Source of the DNA: JBAQMG01 sp049302575
Lineage (GTDB): Bacteria > Bacillota > Desulfitobacteriia > Desulfitobacteriales > Desulfitobacteriaceae
Reading direction: 5' to 3'
NCBI GenBank assembly: GCA_049302575.1
Contig: JBAQMG010000062.1
Coordinates: 1 to 7,261, forward strand
DNA length: 7,261 nucleotides
In this document: in pieces, positions 5,556 through 7,261 of the stretch
Numbering within the stretch: the first letter of the stretch is position 1
How the letters are laid out: the number at the start of each line of letters is the position of its first letter
Position numbers and translations under genes: made by a program
The notes under the pieces: generated by a model
Database searches by the model: none
Told to the model about the DNA's origin: nothing
Seen by the model: only the letters and a program-made list of their open reading frames with translations

Positions 5556-6208
5556 GGGTGATTATATACGTAGAGGGTATCTCAGACAAACTCGCGATGG
5601 AGGTTCTTCTAAGGGATTTGATTATCAAAAAACGTTTAAATGGAATTGATATCGGATTTTTTGAAGCTCCACCAGGAGATAAAAAGGAATCCATGATCAA
5701 TAAAGTTCCTTCGAGAGCTGTAAACATTTTGCGCAATGGTACTGAGGATATTGTTATAGCAATCCCAGATCTTTATCCCAAAAACAAGGGGTTCCCCCAT
5801 AACACGCATGAAGAATTAACAATCGGGATTGAAAATATTTTTAAGAAAGAATGGCTCCGCAAGGTAGGACTTGATGATGCTAGAGTTTATGAACGCTTTC
5901 GAGTATTTTGCTTTAAACATGACTTGGAGGCTTTAATCTTAGCTGCACATGAGGCTTTACAGGAACGACTCGATGCTCAACACTTAGTACCGGTATGGAA
6001 AATACCGGTTGAGGAACAAAATGGACTTAATCCTCCGAAGTATATCGTGGAAAAGTTGTTTAAAGATCATGGACAGCGATATAGGGAGAAGATCGAAGCA
6101 CCACTCATTCTAGGCAGAGCAGATTACCAGGTGATTGCCGAAAGATGTAACCAATGTTTTAAACCGTTTGTTATATTCTTAGAGTCTCTGATCAAGGATG
6201 GAGCCTAG
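5552..6208 (+). CDS. DUF4276 family protein, TOPRIM-like partner of the ATPase
   Basis: The 218-aa protein matches the DUF4276 length and pattern. An N-terminal strand leads to YVEGISDKLAMEVLL (E8, G9, D12), then PPGDKKESM (40-48), an acidic IPDLYP (D73) after a hydrophobic strand IVIAIPD, the family's KHDLEALILA (H123, D124, E126), and a C-terminal KPFVIFLESL helix. The Glu then Asp layout on successive strands resembles a TOPRIM-type metal site as in DUF4435 and OLD nucleases; I infer this from motifs. Start ATG 5552 overlaps the ATPase stop (ATGA), giving translational coupling. Probably the effector half of an ATPase-effector pair, acting on nucleic acid; substrate and trigger are unknown. 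Confidence 0.82.
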   Translation: MRVIIYVEGISDKLAMEVLLRDLIIKKRLNGIDIGFFEAPPGDKKESMINKVPSRAVNILRNGTEDIVIAIPDLYPKNKGFPHNTHEELTIGIENIFKKEWLRKVGLDDARVYERFRVFCFKHDLEALILAAHEALQERLDAQHLVPVWKIPVEEQNGLNPPKYIVEKLFKDHGQRYREKIEAPLILGRADYQVIAERCNQCFKPFVIFLESLIKDGA

Positions 6209-6295
6209 TTCGATTTTTTCTGGTTTAGCTCAGGGGAATAGTGGTATAGCTAACCTAATGACATAAAATCCTTATTAAAATAATTTCAGTAAATC

Positions 6296-6335
6296 AAAAG
6301 CCGTCTTTTCTAACGTTTTGGAAAAGTCGGCTTTT
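6296..6335 (+). terminator. terminator of the ATPase-DUF4276 operon
   Basis: The arms AAAAGCCGTCTTTTC (6296-6310) and GAAAAGTCGGCTTTT (6321-6335) pair at 14 of 15 positions around a 10-nt loop. The A-run before and T-run after the GC core fit a rho-independent terminator working in both directions. It is 88 nt after the DUF4276 stop. Confidence 0.8.
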
Positions 6336-6346
6336 CTATCAAAAAC

Positions 6347-6387
6347 GATGGGTGTTTGATTAAGAATATTTTCCATCAAACACCATC
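6347..6387. repeat. second hairpin of the 6296-6571 cluster
   Basis: GATGGGTGTTTGAT (6347-6360) pairs with ATCAAACACCATC (6375-6387), perfect except for one bulged G, around a 14-nt loop. It lacks a T-run, so it is not a normal terminator. Its function is unknown. Confidence 0.65.
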
Positions 6388-6403
6388 TTGGAAGCATAGT
6401 GTG

Positions 6404-6440
6404 GGCGCTCACTTTAATTGACGTTAAAGGAGCGCCTTTT
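6404..6440 (+). terminator. third hairpin of the cluster, terminator-like
   Basis: GGCGCTCACTTTAA (6404-6417) pairs with TTAAAGGAGCGCC (6424-6436) with one bulged base and a 6-nt loop, followed by TTTT. It could be a second, back-up terminator on the plus strand. Confidence 0.55.
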
Positions 6441-6459
6441 GCTCGCTCATGAATATTTA

Positions 6460-6500
6460 CCAATCCTATCTTGTACTTTATTCACATCATATGGGATTGG
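6460..6500. repeat. fourth inverted repeat of the cluster
   Basis: CCAATCCTAT (6460-6469) and ATGGGATTGG (6491-6500) pair at 9 of 10 positions with a 21-nt loop. It is weaker than its neighbours and has no known role. Confidence 0.4.
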
Positions 6501-6529
6501 CTTGATAAGCGTGACAACCTCCTATAAAG

Positions 6530-6571
6530 GCCTGTCCCGGAAACGAATACGTATTCGTTTCCGGGACAGGC
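6530..6571. repeat. perfect 42-bp palindrome without spacer
   Basis: The half-site 6530-6550 (begins GCCTGTCCCGG, ends GAATAC) is exactly mirrored by 6551-6571, and the centre reads GAATACGTATTC. Such a perfect palindrome can extrude as a cruciform or fold as a very stable RNA hairpin. Weak A and T flanks would allow a bidirectional terminator between the operon and the next gene, but full symmetry with no loop is more than a terminator needs. Confidence 0.85.
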
Positions 6572-6687
6572 TTGGGTAGGTATTCAATCAAAAACAGCGG
6601 TCCGCAATTAATAACCTCCGGACAAGCAAAAGCATAGACTATACGGACATGCCGAAATTCAAGCGGCCTGTCAATTCGGAGGAAAGG

Positions 6688-6861
6688 ATGGCGATGGCAG
6701 TAGTTGGGACGCCTTTAAGTTCGACACTGGTTGTCGTATACCAGACCGGGCTCACCCCCACCGGCGGCAAAACGTATGCGATTACGGTCCCCAATCCAAG
6801 GGTAGACCTCGTTCCTACAGAAGTAAAAAGCCATATTCAATCTCATTTTATGCATGCTTAA
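6688..6861 (+). CDS. small DUF1659/DUF2922-like protein, possibly a chimera
   Basis: The start is ATG at 6688, 5 nt after a strong GGAGG (6678-6682); an upstream ATG at 6649 would add 13 residues but lies ahead of that site. The product is 57 aa. Residues 1-25 (AVVGTPLSSTLVVVYQTGL) match the DUF1659 opening, while GGKTYAITVPNPRVDLVPTEV matches the DUF2922 core. Both families are about 70 aa in Firmicutes, are often neighbours, and have no established function. The short length fits a fusion that removed the end of the first gene and the start of the second, or a divergent DUF2922 member. An inverted repeat overlaps the stop codon. Confidence 0.7.
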   Translation: MAMAVVGTPLSSTLVVVYQTGLTPTGGKTYAITVPNPRVDLVPTEVKSHIQSHFMHA

Positions 6862-6867
6862 AATGAG
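6842..6867. terminator. hairpin across the stop of the DUF1659/DUF2922-like gene
   Basis: CTCATTTTA (6842-6850) pairs perfectly with TAAAATGAG (6859-6867) around an 8-nt loop. The TAA stop is inside the right arm. A second short inverted repeat AGGTCT / AGACCT follows at about 6866-6884. There is no downstream T-run, so terminator activity is only possible. Confidence 0.35.
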
Positions 6868-6958
6868 GTCTAAAGCTAAGACCTGCTACTTTCTAAAATT
6901 AGATAATAAATTTATCTGAGTCCGATAATGAACATTACGACAAGAGAGATATCATTGT

Positions 6959-7083
6959 GACCCCTAAATTAGTTCGACAATATTCGGGAAGTACCAGTCC
7001 CCTACCGAGCGGAGCGAGGCGAGCATGTGGTGTCAGGCACCGGGGTCCTTGGTTCCCCATTGTGCGAGGGTACCGGGGTCCCT
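6959..7083. repeat. REP-like repeat, copy C
   Basis: The left part (6959-7026) aligns with copy A (242-313): GACCCCT, TTCGACAA, GAAGTACCAGTCCCC, ACCGAGCGG and GCGAGGCGAGCAT, with a 4-5 bp deletion. GGTGTCAGGCACC (7029-7041) follows, then GGTTCCCCATTGTGCGAGGG resembling the GTTCCCC block of copies A and B. No transposase is present. I see no gene between 6862 and 7206. Confidence 0.7.
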
Positions 7084-7176
7084 TTTAAACGGCGTCAGTA
7101 ACACCTAGGATCGCGGTTCGCTACAACTATGCCGAGTCAATACTTTGTGAAAAACTTGAACAATAAGTTGATAAGT

Positions 7177-7194
7177 TGGTGTCAGGCACCGGGT
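7177..7194. repeat. REP-like repeat, short copy D
   Basis: TGGTGTCAGGCACCGGG is an exact 17-bp match to 7028-7044 in copy C. The core GGTG...CACC is partly self-complementary. It lies just downstream of a possible minus-strand gene end at the right edge. Confidence 0.65.
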
Positions 7195-7206
7195 TCTATT
7201 TGGAGA

Positions 7207-7261
7207 TCAACTGTTTACTTCCGGCGATGACGGCAGCAGGTCAAATTCGTCGGCGCCGACG
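7207..7261 (-). CDS. possible C-terminal end of a gene entering from the right edge
   Basis: A minus-strand frame from the edge reads VGADEFDLLPSSPEVNS and stops at TGA 7207-7209. The acidic, proline-containing ending looks like a natural C-terminus, and repeat D sits just beyond it, as repeats do for other genes here. With 17 residues visible, no family can be assigned and it may be chance. Confidence 0.22.
   Translation of the reverse strand, partial: VGADEFDLLPSSPEVNS

Noticed and set aside
5518..5736. Minus-strand open frame over the ATPase/DUF4276 junction
   Set aside because: It is antisense to two confident genes.
6296..6571. Retron msr-msd or integron attC array
   Set aside because: No reverse transcriptase or integrase is in the window, and the hairpins lack the expected shared core sites.

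Overview
The window looks like an accessory region of a low-to-mid GC Firmicute, most likely a spore-forming clostridial lineage such as the Desulfosporosinus/Desulfitobacterium group. That placement is inference. It rests on strong GGAGG-type ribosome binding sites, TATAAT-type promoters, a small DUF1659/DUF2922-like protein, and a family of GC-rich repeats (GGGGACAGTCCCC, GGTGTCAGGCACC, GGAACCTGCGCG types) of the sort seen around REP-associated transposases in Clostridia. No housekeeping gene fixes the taxon.

Layout. Positions 1-240 hold only an edge fragment. Repeat copy A (242-436) follows and supplies the 3' end of a minus-strand toxin-antitoxin-like pair: a PIN-domain protein (637-1113) and a small partner (387-650). 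This pair has its own extended -10 promoter and an inverted repeat. Repeat copy B (1267-1500) separates it from a second minus-strand module, hicA-hicB (1519-2144), with a promoter, a palindrome in the promoter spacer, and an upstream iteron/palindrome cluster. Further upstream, still on the minus strand, lies an SF2 DECH-box helicase (2563-3876). Its C-terminus has been shifted out of frame at a run of seven A, and its old tail (2372-2644) ends in a third repeat array.

A 485-bp divergent intergenic region follows. Then comes a plus-strand two-gene operon: a stand-alone ABC/OLD-like AAA_21 ATPase (4374-5555) overlapping by ATGA with a DUF4276 protein (5552-6208). Its terminator is the first of five inverted repeats packed into 6296-6571, the last being a perfect 42-bp palindrome. 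A short DUF1659/DUF2922-like gene (6688-6861) and more repeats (6959-7194) close the window, with a possible C-terminal gene fragment at the right edge.

Function. Two toxin-antitoxin modules, a helicase and an ATPase-DUF4276 pair within about 6 kb resemble a defence/stress island bounded and punctuated by REP-like elements. The ATPase-DUF4276 operon is the best candidate for an incompletely described system: its architecture (P-loop sensor ATPase plus a small TOPRIM-like partner) parallels known anti-phage pairs such as PARIS, but its activity cannot be read from sequence. Repeats lie at or just beyond the 3' ends of most minus-strand genes and in two cases encode the last residues of the protein.
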